Both the position numbers and the translations under genes were made by a program. The notes under the pieces were generated by a model. The model saw nothing but the letters and a program-made list of their open reading frames with translations. It was not told where the DNA came from and searched no databases. A stretch of DNA of 64,000 bases from Sphingomonas sp. Ag1 (lineage in GTDB: Bacteria; Pseudomonadota; Alphaproteobacteria; Sphingomonadales; Sphingomonadaceae), in the NCBI RefSeq assembly GCF_000980895.1, contig NZ_LAZX01000094.1, forward strand, positions 62,001 through 126,000. Direction: 5' to 3'. Shown here one piece after another: positions 53,648-62,726 of the stretch (the stretch's first letter is position 1; the number at the start of each line of letters is the position of its first letter).

Positions 53648-55515
53648 CCAGGTCTCTTTTCGGACAGCATATGGGTGCGCCGCTGTACGTCAGGGCGGGC
53701 GAGGAGCGTGTCGGTCGCGCCGGGCATGCGGCGGCGCCAATTGGGGTGCTGGTCGATCGTGCCGGGAAGGTTGGGCTGTTCCTCGAGGCCGAGGAGATCC
53801 TCCAGCGGGAAGATGGCGAGCGGGGCGGGGGCGTCCGCTACCGCGTGCAGGATTTCATCGGCCGGCGCGGCAGAAGGTAATGGCGCTAGATCAATAACCT
53901 GTGCGAGTGACTTGCGTTCTTTTGTGCGGTGTGACGTGGCGGCGGCATCGACGGTGCCAGCGATGCGCGCGCGCCAATCGATGTCTCGCCCCACCCACCA
54001 GCCGGCGAGCGTTGGCGTATCATGGGTGCCGGTCATGGCGACGGCATCGGCATCCCAGCGCGAGGGAGGGATGAAGGCGCCTTGCTGGTCACGCTCAAAG
54101 GGCAGGACGCGCATGCCGAGCATGCCGCGGCGCGAGAGGTCCGCACGCAGGCCGGCCGGGACGGTGCCGAGATCCTCCGCTATCACGATGGCGTTGGCCC
54201 GATATGCCTCGATTGCCACGATATTCTTGAGTGTGTCGCCGGGCATGGTGAGGTAGGCGCCGTCCGCCGCGGTGCCGCCGTCGGGAACGATCCACAGGTG
54301 GTCAAGGCCGATGGCGTGATCGATGCGCAGGCCGCCCGCATGTCGAAGAGCCGTTCGTATCGTGTTGATAAATGGGGTAAAGCCGCTGCGCTGGAGTGCG
54401 TAGGGATCCAGCGCGGAGATGCCCCAATTCTGGCCGTCGGGACCGAGCGGATCGGGTGGTGCGCCGATCGAGACTCCGCTGAGCAGGTCGGCGCGGCGGC
54501 TCCAGCCGTGGCTGCCGGCGCGATCGGTGCCGACGGCGAGGTCGGCGATGAGGCCGATGGACATGTCGCGGCGCGCACTTTCCTGCGCCTTCGCAAGGCC
54601 TTCGTTGGCGAGCCATTGAAGAAAGATGAAGAACGAAACGTCGTCCTGATGCTCTGCGGCGAAGCGGGTGACGGCGGGGGCGGCGGGATCGTGATAAGCG
54701 GTCGGCCAGTCGGGCCAGCCGATGCCGCCGAGCTGAAAATGCAGGGCATCGAACAGCGCGTGGGCGGTGAGATCCGGGCCGTGTTCGGCCTCATAGGCGG
54801 CGGCGATGGCCTGGTGGCGGCTCAGATCGGCCAGATAGACGCGGCGCAGATGGGCGAGGCGATCGGTGAGGGCGCCGGGCCAGTCGATGAGGTCGCCGGA
54901 TGGTTCGTCGGGGAAGGGCATCCCGAGCGGCGACGGATCGGCCAGCATCACATTGTGGAACAGCCGCGAGGAGGGCGCATAGGGGCTGAAGCGATTGGGA
55001 TCGGCCGGAAAGAGCGCGTGGGTCGGGCTGATCGCGAGCGCCGCGGCACCGGCGTGGCCGAAGGCGGCGGCGGCGGCGGCGAGGGTGCCGTAATCGCCAT
55101 AAAAGGTCGCGCGGTCGTCGCGGAGCGCGGGGATCTGTACCGACGCGCCCCAGCCACGGGCGGGAACCGGAGGGCAGCGGGGCGGGGCGACGGCGATCGT
55201 GTAACGACGATGCCCGGCGATCAGCGTGTGGTAGCCGATCGTGTCGACCGGCGCTGCGATACCATCCGGAGCGATCGTCAACGGACGCGTCGTCCCGTCC
55301 TCCAGCACCAGTTCGGCAGTACCGGCGGGCGCATCGGGCAGCGAGAGGGGCGCGCCGGCCGTTACCGATACGAAGGGGGTGTCGGAGGGCGTCAGGTCCA
55401 GTCGGGCGAGAAGCGCCTCCAGCACGGCATCGTCGACGCGCTGCGCGCGCCCGCTGGCGTCGGTCCAGTCGCGCTTGAGCCCGGCGGCGGCAGCGGCGGC
55501 GTGAAGATCGCTCAT
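53644..55515 (-). CDS. malQ: 4-alpha-glucanotransferase
   Basis: 623-residue GH77 amylomaltase. Motifs: WGASVQIPALRDD, FHFQLGGIGWPDWP-like region, the nucleophile stretch GGLRIDHAIGLDHLWIVP, and the acid/base region AIVIAEDLGTVPAGLRAD with GMRVLPFERD, and GTHDTPTLAGWWVGRD. It reshuffles short maltodextrins into lengths usable by TreY or the debranching enzyme. The start at ATG 55515 overlaps the treZ stop, and its stop overlaps the treY start, so the operon is translationally coupled throughout. Confidence 0.94.
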   Translation of the reverse strand: MSDLHAAAAAAGLKRDWTDASGRAQRVDDAVLEALLARLDLTPSDTPFVSVTAGAPLSLPDAPAGTAELVLEDGTTRPLTIAPDGIAAPVDTIGYHTLIAGHRRYTIAVAPPRCPPVPARGWGASVQIPALRDDRATFYGDYGTLAAAAAAFGHAGAAALAISPTHALFPADPNRFSPYAPSSRLFHNVMLADPSPLGMPFPDEPSGDLIDWPGALTDRLAHLRRVYLADLSRHQAIAAAYEAEHGPDLTAHALFDALHFQLGGIGWPDWPTAYHDPAAPAVTRFAAEHQDDVSFFIFLQWLANEGLAKAQESARRDMSIGLIADLAVGTDRAGSHGWSRRADLLSGVSIGAPPDPLGPDGQNWGISALDPYALQRSGFTPFINTIRTALRHAGGLRIDHAIGLDHLWIVPDGGTAADGAYLTMPGDTLKNIVAIEAYRANAIVIAEDLGTVPAGLRADLSRRGMLGMRVLPFERDQQGAFIPPSRWDADAVAMTGTHDTPTLAGWWVGRDIDWRARIAGTVDAAATSHRTKERKSLAQVIDLAPLPSAAPADEILHAVADAPAPLAIFPLEDLLGLEEQPNLPGTIDQHPNWRRRMPGATDTLLARPDVQRRTHMLSEKRPG

Positions 55516-57200
55516 TCGGCCCACGCGGCGAAGCGTTCGTCGGTGGTGAAGATCGGGGGTGATCCAGCGTCCTGCGGCAAGGGCGCCGGCGCGTCGGCGA
55601 GGTCGATCGCGAGCGTCAGTTGCCTGCCGTTGCCGAGACGCCAGCGGGCGATGACGGCAGCATCCCCCAGCACCTGCGCGCCCAGGGCGACTGCGCCGGG
55701 CAGATGGGGCACGATATGTTCGTGGCGCAGCGCGAGCAGGTCACGGTAGAAGGTGCGCCAGGCGAGGGCATCGCTGCCGGGTTGCGGATGGGATTGCGCG
55801 AACGTGTCCGGCGCGTTGGGATCGGGGATGCGTTCGCGCGCTTCGGGATCGGCGAAGGCGGCAAACTTGGCGAATTCGCGCCGGCGGCCTTCGCGAACCG
55901 TGTCGGCAAGTTCGTCATGGAAATCGGTGAAGAAGAGGAACGGGCTGTCGCTGCCCTCCTCCTCGCCCATGAAGAGCAAGGGGATCTGCGGAGCGAGCAG
56001 CATCAGCGCGGTGGCGGCACGCAGCTTTGACGGATCGGTGAGCCGGGTGAGCCGCTCGCCCAGCGCGCGGTTGCCGACCTGATCGTGGTTCTGGAGGAAG
56101 CTGACGAAGCGGGTCGGCGCGAGGTGCGCGCTAGGCGTGCCGCGCGGGCGGCCGTCCTGATTGGGCGAGGGTTCGCCCTGATAGATGAAGCCCTCAATAA
56201 GCGCGCGGGCGAGCCGCTGCGCCGGGCGATCGGCGAAGTCGGCATAATAGGCGCTGGTCTCGCCCGTCAGCAGGACATGCATGACATTGTGGAAATCGTC
56301 GTTCCACTGCGCGTCATAGCCGTCGGCGTGGAGCCGGGCTGCGTCATTATGTTCGTTCTCGAGCACGAGATGGACGTGGCGATCGGGCAGGGACGCGCGG
56401 ATCTCGGCAGCCATGGCATCGAGGAAGGCGGGGTTGTCGATCGCGTGGACGGCATCGAAGCGGAGGCCGTCGAAGCGATAGTCGCGCAGCCACATCAGGG
56501 CATTGTCGATGAAGAAGCGCGCCACCGGAGCCTCGTCCACCGCCACTGCTCCGCCCCAGGGGGTCGCCACGTCGCGGTGGAAAAAGCGATCGGCATAGAG
56601 GCCGAGGTAATTACCGTCGGGACCGAAGTGATTGTAGACCACGTCGAGAAAGACGCTGAGGCCGAGTTCGTGCGCCGCGTCGATCAGCGCGCGCAGCTCG
56701 GCAGGGGAGCCATAGGCCTCATGCACGGCATAAGGCAGGACACCGTCATAGCCCCAGCCGCGGTCGCCGGCGAAGGCGTTGATCGGCATGAGCTGGATTG
56801 CGGTGACGCCTAGCGCGGCCATGACAGGGAGGCGCTGGGTGACGCCGCTGAAGCCGCCGAGCGTGCCGGCGTGAAGCTCCATGATCACCACCTCGTGCCA
56901 CGGGCGGCCGCGCCATTCGGGCACGCGCCAGTCATGGCTGTGATCGGGAACGATGCTCCAGCCGTGAACGCCGCCATGCTGGCGACGCGAGGCGGGATCG
57001 GGGACAGGTGTGTCGCCGATGTGGAAGCGGTAGCGGGTGCCGGGCGGCGCCGAGTGATCAGCGATATGCCAGCCGTCGTCCTGCGGCGTCATCGGCAGAT
57101 GCGTGTCGTCGCAGTCGAGGACGACCTGCGGCGTGCCCGGTGCCCAGAGGCGGAAGCGGGTGGTGCCGTCGGGCAGCGGCTCCGGCCCCCAGGTGTTCAT
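55512..57200 (-). CDS. treZ: Malto-oligosyltrehalose trehalohydrolase
   Basis: 562 residues (GH13). It frees trehalose from the maltooligosyl trehalose made by TreY. Motifs: FRLWAPGTPQVVLDCD in the N-terminal carbohydrate domain, VIMELHAGTLGG, GYDGVLPYAVHEAYGSP, VVYNHFGPDGNYLG, DGLRFDAVHAI and HLVLENEHND. ATG 57200 overlaps the glgX stop; an in-frame ATG at 57209 is an alternative, because GGGAGG lies between the two. Confidence 0.94.
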   Translation of the reverse strand: MNTWGPEPLPDGTTRFRLWAPGTPQVVLDCDDTHLPMTPQDDGWHIADHSAPPGTRYRFHIGDTPVPDPASRRQHGGVHGWSIVPDHSHDWRVPEWRGRPWHEVVIMELHAGTLGGFSGVTQRLPVMAALGVTAIQLMPINAFAGDRGWGYDGVLPYAVHEAYGSPAELRALIDAAHELGLSVFLDVVYNHFGPDGNYLGLYADRFFHRDVATPWGGAVAVDEAPVARFFIDNALMWLRDYRFDGLRFDAVHAIDNPAFLDAMAAEIRASLPDRHVHLVLENEHNDAARLHADGYDAQWNDDFHNVMHVLLTGETSAYYADFADRPAQRLARALIEGFIYQGEPSPNQDGRPRGTPSAHLAPTRFVSFLQNHDQVGNRALGERLTRLTDPSKLRAATALMLLAPQIPLLFMGEEEGSDSPFLFFTDFHDELADTVREGRRREFAKFAAFADPEARERIPDPNAPDTFAQSHPQPGSDALAWRTFYRDLLALRHEHIVPHLPGAVALGAQVLGDAAVIARWRLGNGRQLTLAIDLADAPAPLPQDAGSPPIFTTDERFAAWAE

Positions 57201-59299
57201 TCCTCCCATGCGCTGGTCCAGCTGAGGAGGACGGCGCCCTGCGGCGCGACCTCATATTCACTGCCGACGTCGATTTCGCCCTGATCGGGCTTGGCACTGT
57301 CGATCAGGATGGTGCGCTTCGTGTCGGGCTTTGGCAGGCGGAAGGTGACGGGATCGCTGCTGGCGTTGAGTAGCAGCGACACTGCCTCCACCTCGCCCGC
57401 GTCGTTCATTGCGGCGCGGCGCATCATCAGCGCGCGGCCCTCGGGGTTCTGCCAATCCTCGTCGCTGAGCCGCTCACCCCGTTCATCCCACCATTCGACA
57501 TCGTTGACGCCATGGCCAGGCGAATCCTGTCCATAGAGGAAGGTCGGCGCGCGCAGCACGGGGTAGCGGCGGCGAAGTTCGGTCAGGCGGGCGGTGAAAT
57601 CGATCTGCTGCTGGCCCTCCGGCGTGGCGGCGGCGTTCCAGTCGAGCCAGCTGATCTCATTATCCTGGCAATAAGCGTTGTTGTTGCCTTGCTGCGTGCG
57701 GCCGAATTCGTCGCCGGCGACCAGCATCGGCGTGCCGAGCGAGGCGAGCAGCGTCGTCAGCATCGATCGCATGACGCGGCCGCGCGCGTCGTTGATCGCG
57801 GGATCGTCCGTCGGCCCCTCCACGCCCCAGTTGCGCGAATGATTGTTGTCATGGCCGTCGCGATTGTCCTCGCCATTCGCCTCATTGTGGCGATGTTCGT
57901 ACATCACCGTGTCGGCGAGGGTGAAGCCGTCATGCGCGACGAGGAAATTGACGCTGGCCCAAGGGCGGCGTGAACGGCGGTCGAAGAGATCGCCCGAGCC
58001 CGACAGGCGTGCGGCGAGATCGCCGCGGGTGCCGGGATCGCCCTTCCAATAGCTGCGCACCGTATCGCGGTACTTGTCATTCCATTCGGCGAAGCCCGGG
58101 GGGAAGTGGCCGAGTTGATAGCCGCCGGGGCCGACATCCCAGGGCTCGGCGATCAGCTTCAGCCGGCTGAGCACCGGATCCTGCCGGACCACATCGAAGA
58201 AGGCGGCGCCGGGATCGAAGCCGGTTGCCTCGCGCCCCAGGGTGAGGCCGAGATCGAAGCGGAAGCCGTCGATGCCGAAGCTGGTCGCCCAATAGCGCAA
58301 GCTGTCCGCGACCATCTGGATCACGCGCGCCTTGCTCATGTTGAGCGTGTTGCCGGTGCCGGTGTCGTTGATCGTGTAGCGCGGGTTGTCGGCGACGAGG
58401 CGATAGTAGCTGGCGTTGTCGAGGCCGCGCCATGAGAGCGTCGGGCCCTTTTCCGAACCCTCGCAGGTGTGGTTGTACACCACGTCCATGATGACTTCGA
58501 TCCCGGCCTGGTGGAGGCGGAAGACCGCGCGGCGAAGCTCGTCCTGCTGCTCGCGCGCCATATAGGCCTGTTCGGGGGCGAAGAAGCCGAGCGTGTTATA
58601 GCCCCAATAGTTGCGCAGGCCCTTTTCCTGCAGGAAGCGATCCTGGGTGAAGGCCTGTATCGGGAGCAATTCGATCGCGGTGACGCCGAGCCGCTGGAGG
58701 TGGCGGATGACGGCGGGGTGGCCGAGCGCGGCATAGGTGCCGCGATCGCGCGCGGGCACTTCCTCCATCAGCTTGGTCAGACCCTTGACGTGCGCCTCGT
58801 AGATCACCGTTTCCGACCAGGGCGTGTTGGGGCGGCGATCGCGCGACCAGTCCCAATGATCGTCTACCACCACCGCCTTGGGCATGGCGGCGGCGCTGTC
58901 GCGCCGGTCGAAGGAGAGATCCTCTCGCCGGGAGCCGATGCGATAGCCGTGGAGCGCATCGGTCCAGCGGATCTGGCCGTGGAGCTTTCGCGCATAGGGA
59001 TCGAGCAGCAGCTTGTTGGGATTGAAGCGGTGCCCCGCCTCCGGCTCATAGCGGCCGTGCGCGCGATAGCCGTAGAGGAGTCCGGGTTCGACGTCGGGCA
59101 GATAGCCGTGGAACACCTCATCGGTGCATTCAGGGAGCCAGAAGCGCTTGATCTCGCGCTTGCCGGCGGGATCGAAGATGCACAGCTCGATCGCGTCGGC
59201 ATTGGCGGAGAAGACCGCGAAATTGACGCCGAGGCCGTCAAAGGTGGCGCCGAGCGGGTGGGGAGAGCCGGGCTGGAGCCGGTCGATCGAAGGAAGCAA
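57197..59299 (-). CDS. glgX: Glycogen debranching enzyme GlgX
   Basis: 700-residue isoamylase-type GH13 enzyme from TTG 59299; no ATG or GTG start is present nearby in frame. Motifs: PHPLGATFDGLGVNFAVFSA, VIYEAHVKGLTKL, VIMDVVYNHTCEGSE, the nucleophile region IDGFRFDLGLTLGRE, LIAEPWDVGPGGYQLG and FLVAHDGFTLADTVMYEHRH split. It cuts alpha-1,6 branches of phosphorylase-trimmed glycogen, releasing linear maltodextrins for MalQ, TreY and TreZ downstream. No glgA, glgB or glgC lie in the window. Confidence 0.94.
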   Translation of the reverse strand: MLPSIDRLQPGSPHPLGATFDGLGVNFAVFSANADAIELCIFDPAGKREIKRFWLPECTDEVFHGYLPDVEPGLLYGYRAHGRYEPEAGHRFNPNKLLLDPYARKLHGQIRWTDALHGYRIGSRREDLSFDRRDSAAAMPKAVVVDDHWDWSRDRRPNTPWSETVIYEAHVKGLTKLMEEVPARDRGTYAALGHPAVIRHLQRLGVTAIELLPIQAFTQDRFLQEKGLRNYWGYNTLGFFAPEQAYMAREQQDELRRAVFRLHQAGIEVIMDVVYNHTCEGSEKGPTLSWRGLDNASYYRLVADNPRYTINDTGTGNTLNMSKARVIQMVADSLRYWATSFGIDGFRFDLGLTLGREATGFDPGAAFFDVVRQDPVLSRLKLIAEPWDVGPGGYQLGHFPPGFAEWNDKYRDTVRSYWKGDPGTRGDLAARLSGSGDLFDRRSRRPWASVNFLVAHDGFTLADTVMYEHRHNEANGEDNRDGHDNNHSRNWGVEGPTDDPAINDARGRVMRSMLTTLLASLGTPMLVAGDEFGRTQQGNNNAYCQDNEISWLDWNAAATPEGQQQIDFTARLTELRRRYPVLRAPTFLYGQDSPGHGVNDVEWWDERGERLSDEDWQNPEGRALMMRRAAMNDAGEVEAVSLLLNASSDPVTFRLPKPDTKRTILIDSAKPDQGEIDVGSEYEVAPQGAVLLSWTSAWEE

Positions 59300-59444
59300 T
59301 GCGCGAGCCTCGCTGCAGGACGGTGATGGACGCGGGAGTGACAGGCGAATGCGGCCGATCGTGCCGCACCGCAGGGGCGTGGGGCACGCGCCGGTGGCCG
59401 TTGAGGGGCGGCCGGGGAGTGGGGCGGGTGCGCCGCCCGCGGCT

Positions 59445-59750
59445 TCAGGTCACCGCCTTGATCAGGCCTTTGCCGCGGCGTGGTTTTCGCGCCGGGGCGG
59501 GTTCGGTGGAGGCGGGACTGGTAGATGCAGGCGCCGCCACCGCGCGATCCTCGACGCCGGTATCGGCAGGTTCGCCGAAGGGGAGGTCGGCCGCAGTGCC
59601 GGGGAGCAGCGCATCCTCCTCCAATGTGGCGGGCGCATGCTCCTGCTCGGCGCGCGACCAGTGATCGTGGGCGCGCCCCTCGGGCTCACCTTCCTCCTGC
59701 CAGATCCGGTAGGCGCGCTGCCGGATCAGCTCTTCGCGGTCGTCCGCCAT
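59445..59750 (-). CDS. DUF2934 domain protein
   Basis: About 101 residues. The N-terminal DUF2934 signature is clear: REELIRQRAYRIWQEEG, then GRAHDHWSRAE. The rest is rich in Ala, Pro and Glu and ends basic (ARKPRRGKGLIKAVT). ATG 59750 is preferred, since GGGGAGA precedes it by seven bases; starts at 59756 and 59780 are possible. The function of DUF2934 is unknown. Small proteins of this kind are common next to glycogen and trehalose genes in proteobacteria, which fits the glgX operon just downstream. Confidence 0.82.
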   Translation of the reverse strand: MADDREELIRQRAYRIWQEEGEPEGRAHDHWSRAEQEHAPATLEEDALLPGTAADLPFGEPADTGVEDRAVAAPASTSPASTEPAPARKPRRGKGLIKAVT

Positions 59751-59857
59751 GATCATTCTCCCCATCTGATCGCCCTCCAACGCGCCGCGCGGGGAAACGA
59801 CGCGAGGTTGGGAACAAAATCTTGGTTTGGCAGGAAAAAGCCGCCGATGCGGGGCGA

Positions 59858-60289
59858 TCAGCGGCCGTAGGGGTTCTTGAGCGCGGGGATCCAGCCAGCG
59901 GACGGCGCGCCTGAGGGGGCGGCGCTGGGGTACGCCGCGGGGCGAGGCGCGACGGCGGCGCGGGCGCGGGCGGCATCGGGATCGATCGGCTCGGCGAACT
60001 TGATCCCGGCCTGTCCGTCACGTGCCCAGACTACGGTGGCGGCGACCGCCTGCAGCGCGCCGACGCTGACGAGGATCGTCGCGCCCGCCTGCAACCCCGT
60101 CGCCTGATCGAGCCGGACGCCGCCGGTCGACAGGTCGCGGACGCGGTGGCGGGTGGGGGCGCCGCCGCCGAACCGCTCTACCGTGGCGCCGAGGAACACG
60201 CTGTTACGCGGCGCGCGCGCGATCATTTCGCGGCCGGGCGTGGCATCGGCGGCGCGCGCGTGATCCTCGGGCGGCTGCGGATCGGTCAT
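59858..60289 (-). CDS. PilZ domain protein
   Basis: 143 residues from ATG 60289. A PilZ domain is indicated by an arginine patch (ARAPRNSVFLGA), the DLSTGGVRL motif (DxSxxG) and the closing VVWARDGQAGIKFAEPID. The first two are the c-di-GMP-binding elements, although the classical RxxxR is here RAPRN, which would weaken or alter binding. The C-terminus is low-complexity Ala/Pro and ends NPYGR. No membrane segment or other domain is present. Confidence 0.85.
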   Translation of the reverse strand: MTDPQPPEDHARAADATPGREMIARAPRNSVFLGATVERFGGGAPTRHRVRDLSTGGVRLDQATGLQAGATILVSVGALQAVAATVVWARDGQAGIKFAEPIDPDAARARAAVAPRPAAYPSAAPSGAPSAGWIPALKNPYGR

Positions 60290-60355
60290 GCGGCGGTAAT
60301 TGGGAATTTTGCCCCGGTCGCGCAAGCGGATCGTCGCGGGCGCAAATCACCCCTT

Positions 60356-60368
60356 GTGATGTTATCAC
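60356..60368. promoter_or_regulatory. Dyad GTGAT-GTT-ATCAC before the His-rich TonB receptor
   Basis: Perfect five-base arms around a three-base centre, 39 bases before the receptor start. It contains the GTTAT core seen in many Zur boxes. A zinc-responsive operator is plausible given the receptor type, but the match to a full Zur consensus cannot be judged here. Confidence 0.4.
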
Positions 60369-60406
60369 GTCGCGGTTAGGGAGCGGCGATCCAGGGAGGG
60401 ACCACG

Positions 60407-62650
60407 TTGAAGATCTTTGCCGTTCTGCTGGCCGGTACCGCGTTTGCCGCCACCCCCGCACTTGCCCAGTCCACCGATCAGCCGGCCGATACGCCAACAC
60501 CGACCGCCGGCAACGCAGGCGGCAGGAATGACAGTGCGCCGACCCGGACGGGCCATGTGGAAGCCGACAATGACATTGTCGTCAGCGCGCCGTTCGTCCG
60601 GGATCTCAACCTGTTGGCGGGCAAATCTGTTGTCGCTGGTGATGAACTTGTCCGCGATCTGCGGCCGCAGATCGGCGACACGCTGACGCGCCAGCCGGGC
60701 GTCTCCGCCACCTCGTTCAGCCCCGGCGCGTCGCGCCCCGTGCTGCGCGGTTTCCAGGGCGAGCGCGTGCGGGTGCTGACCGATGGGCTGGGGTCGCTCG
60801 ACGTGTCCAACACCTCGACCGATCATGGCGTGACGATCGACCCGCTGACGGCGGAGCGGATCGAGGTGCTGCGCGGCCCGGCGGTGATGCTGTTTGGCAG
60901 CCAGGCGATCGGCGGTGCGGTGAACGTGATCGATCGGCGCATCCCGCGCGGCGTGCCCGAACATGGCTATCACGTCGATGCGATCGGCACCTATGGCTCG
61001 GCGGCGAACGAGCGGAGCGGCGGCGCAGGCGTCGACGTGGCGCTGTCGTCGCAGATCGTGGCGCATGTCGATGGCAGCTATCGCAAGTCCGACGACCTTC
61101 GCATCGGCGGCTATCAATTGTCGCCGACGCTTCGCCGCGAGCAGCTGTCCATCGCCGCCGAGGAAGCGGCCGAAGGGCATACGGAGGAGGCCGCCGAGGC
61201 GCGGGCGCTGGCCAATCGGCGCGGGCGGCTGCCCAACAGCGGGACCGAGACCTATACGCTGGGCGCTGGCCTCGCGCTGATCAACGAGGGGGGCAGCCTC
61301 GGCTTCTCCGTTGGCTATTACGACAGCAAATATGGCGTGCCGGAGCGGCCCGGGGCGTCGCACCTGCACGGCGGCGGCGATCACGGCGATCATGATCACG
61401 ACCACGACCACGACCACGATCATGGCGAGGAAGGGCATGATCACGGCGACGTGACGATCGCGATGAAGCAGTTCCGCGCTGACATGCGCGGCGAGGTGAT
61501 CGCGGGCGGCGACTTCCTCGACCGCATCCGCTTCCGCGCCGGCTTTGCTGATTATGAGCATACCGAGTTCGAGGGCGCCGAGGTTGGCACCGTGTTCAAT
61601 TCGCAGGCCTTCGAGGGGCGTGTCGAGCTGGTCCAGGCGGATCGCGGCGGCTGGCGTGGTGTGACCGGATTCCAGGGCTTTACGCGCGACTTCTCAGCGG
61701 TGGGCGCAGAAGCGTTCGTGCCCCCCAACGTGACCGACCAATATGGCCTGTTCACGCTGCAGGAGATCAACCGGGGTAACTGGGAGGTCGAATTTGCCGG
61801 CCGCTATGAACATGCGGCGGTGCGATCCAGCGCGGTGCGCGTCGGCCCGGAAGAGGACGCGCCGGTGGTTGGCGTCAGCCGCAACTTCAACGCCTTCTCC
61901 GGCGCGCTTGGCCTGTCCTATGCCGTGGCGCCGGAAGTGCGCATCGGGATCAACGGATCGCGCGCCGAGCGTGCTCCGTCGGCGGAGGAATTGTTCTCCA
62001 ACGGGCCGCACATCGCAACGCAGGCGTATGAAATCGGCAACCCCAATTTCAAGACCGAGAAGAGCTGGGGACTGGAGCTGTATGCGCGCGGGCGGACCGG
62101 GCCGGTCCGCTTCCAGGTCAGCGGCTACGCCACCTGGTTCGACGATTACATCTATGAAAATGCGGTCGGCGGCGCGCGCGACGGCCTGCCGATCTTCCAA
62201 TATTTCCAGGCCGGTGCGCGCTATTACGGCGTCGAAGGCGAGCTGACCGCGGACCTGATCCGGACCAACGGGTTCGAACTGGATGCCAATATCGTCGCCG
62301 ATTACGTCAATGCGACGCTGACCAACGATCGTGGCCCGGTGCCGCGTATCCCGCCGCTGCGCGTGCTGGGCGGGCTGAGCGCGCGGGCGGGCGATTTCGG
62401 CGGCCGGGTCGAGGTGGAGCATGTCACGGCGCAGAACCGCGTCGCGGCATTCGAGACGCCGACCGAGGATTTCACGCTGGTCAATGCGTCCTTGTCGTTC
62501 AAGCCGTTCGGGCGCGAGAGCGAGACGACCTTCATCGTGTCGGCGAACAACATCTTCGACGTGGACGCGCGGCGCCATGCGTCGTTCACCAAGGATTATG
62601 TGCCGCTCGCCGGGCGCGACATCCGGGTCGCGGCGCGGCTGAGCTTCTGA
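60407..62650 (+). CDS. TonB-dependent receptor with His/Asp-rich loop, ZnuD-like
   Basis: 747 residues from TTG 60407 behind GGGAGGGACC. Signal peptide with cleavage near ATPALAQ. The plug shows VAGDELVRDLRPQIGDTLTR, SRPVLRGFQGERVRVLTDGL and VEVLRGPAVMLFGSQAIGG-type motifs. Around residues 323-347 an extracellular loop is built of repeated His-Asp pairs (HGDHDHDHDHDHDHGEEGH). This is typical of zinc receptors such as ZnuD. The barrel ends with the usual aromatic (VAARLSF). Zinc or another transition metal is the likely ligand. Confidence 0.92.
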   Translation: MKIFAVLLAGTAFAATPALAQSTDQPADTPTPTAGNAGGRNDSAPTRTGHVEADNDIVVSAPFVRDLNLLAGKSVVAGDELVRDLRPQIGDTLTRQPGVSATSFSPGASRPVLRGFQGERVRVLTDGLGSLDVSNTSTDHGVTIDPLTAERIEVLRGPAVMLFGSQAIGGAVNVIDRRIPRGVPEHGYHVDAIGTYGSAANERSGGAGVDVALSSQIVAHVDGSYRKSDDLRIGGYQLSPTLRREQLSIAAEEAAEGHTEEAAEARALANRRGRLPNSGTETYTLGAGLALINEGGSLGFSVGYYDSKYGVPERPGASHLHGGGDHGDHDHDHDHDHDHGEEGHDHGDVTIAMKQFRADMRGEVIAGGDFLDRIRFRAGFADYEHTEFEGAEVGTVFNSQAFEGRVELVQADRGGWRGVTGFQGFTRDFSAVGAEAFVPPNVTDQYGLFTLQEINRGNWEVEFAGRYEHAAVRSSAVRVGPEEDAPVVGVSRNFNAFSGALGLSYAVAPEVRIGINGSRAERAPSAEELFSNGPHIATQAYEIGNPNFKTEKSWGLELYARGRTGPVRFQVSGYATWFDDYIYENAVGGARDGLPIFQYFQAGARYYGVEGELTADLIRTNGFELDANIVADYVNATLTNDRGPVPRIPPLRVLGGLSARAGDFGGRVEVEHVTAQNRVAAFETPTEDFTLVNASLSFKPFGRESETTFIVSANNIFDVDARRHASFTKDYVPLAGRDIRVAARLSF

Positions 62651-62656
62651 ATGCGA

Positions 62657-62697
62657 AAGGGGCATCCGCCGGCCTGATCGGTCGGCGGATGCCCCTT
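62657..62697. terminator. Strong bidirectional terminator between the TonB receptor and cpaF
   Basis: A 15-bp perfect stem: bases 62657-62671 pair with 62683-62697 around an 11-base loop. It begins AAGGGGC and ends GCCCCTT, so each strand reads into a short T-containing tail. It lies between two convergent genes, 6 bases after the receptor stop and 29 bases before the cpaF stop. Confidence 0.85.
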
Positions 62698-62726
62698 CCT
62701 TGTCGTCAAAGATCAACGGTGGCGGA

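Noticed and set aside
59422-59438. Short GC hairpin downstream of the DUF2934 gene as terminator
   Set aside because: Six base pairs and no T-run; too weak in this GC-rich background to call.
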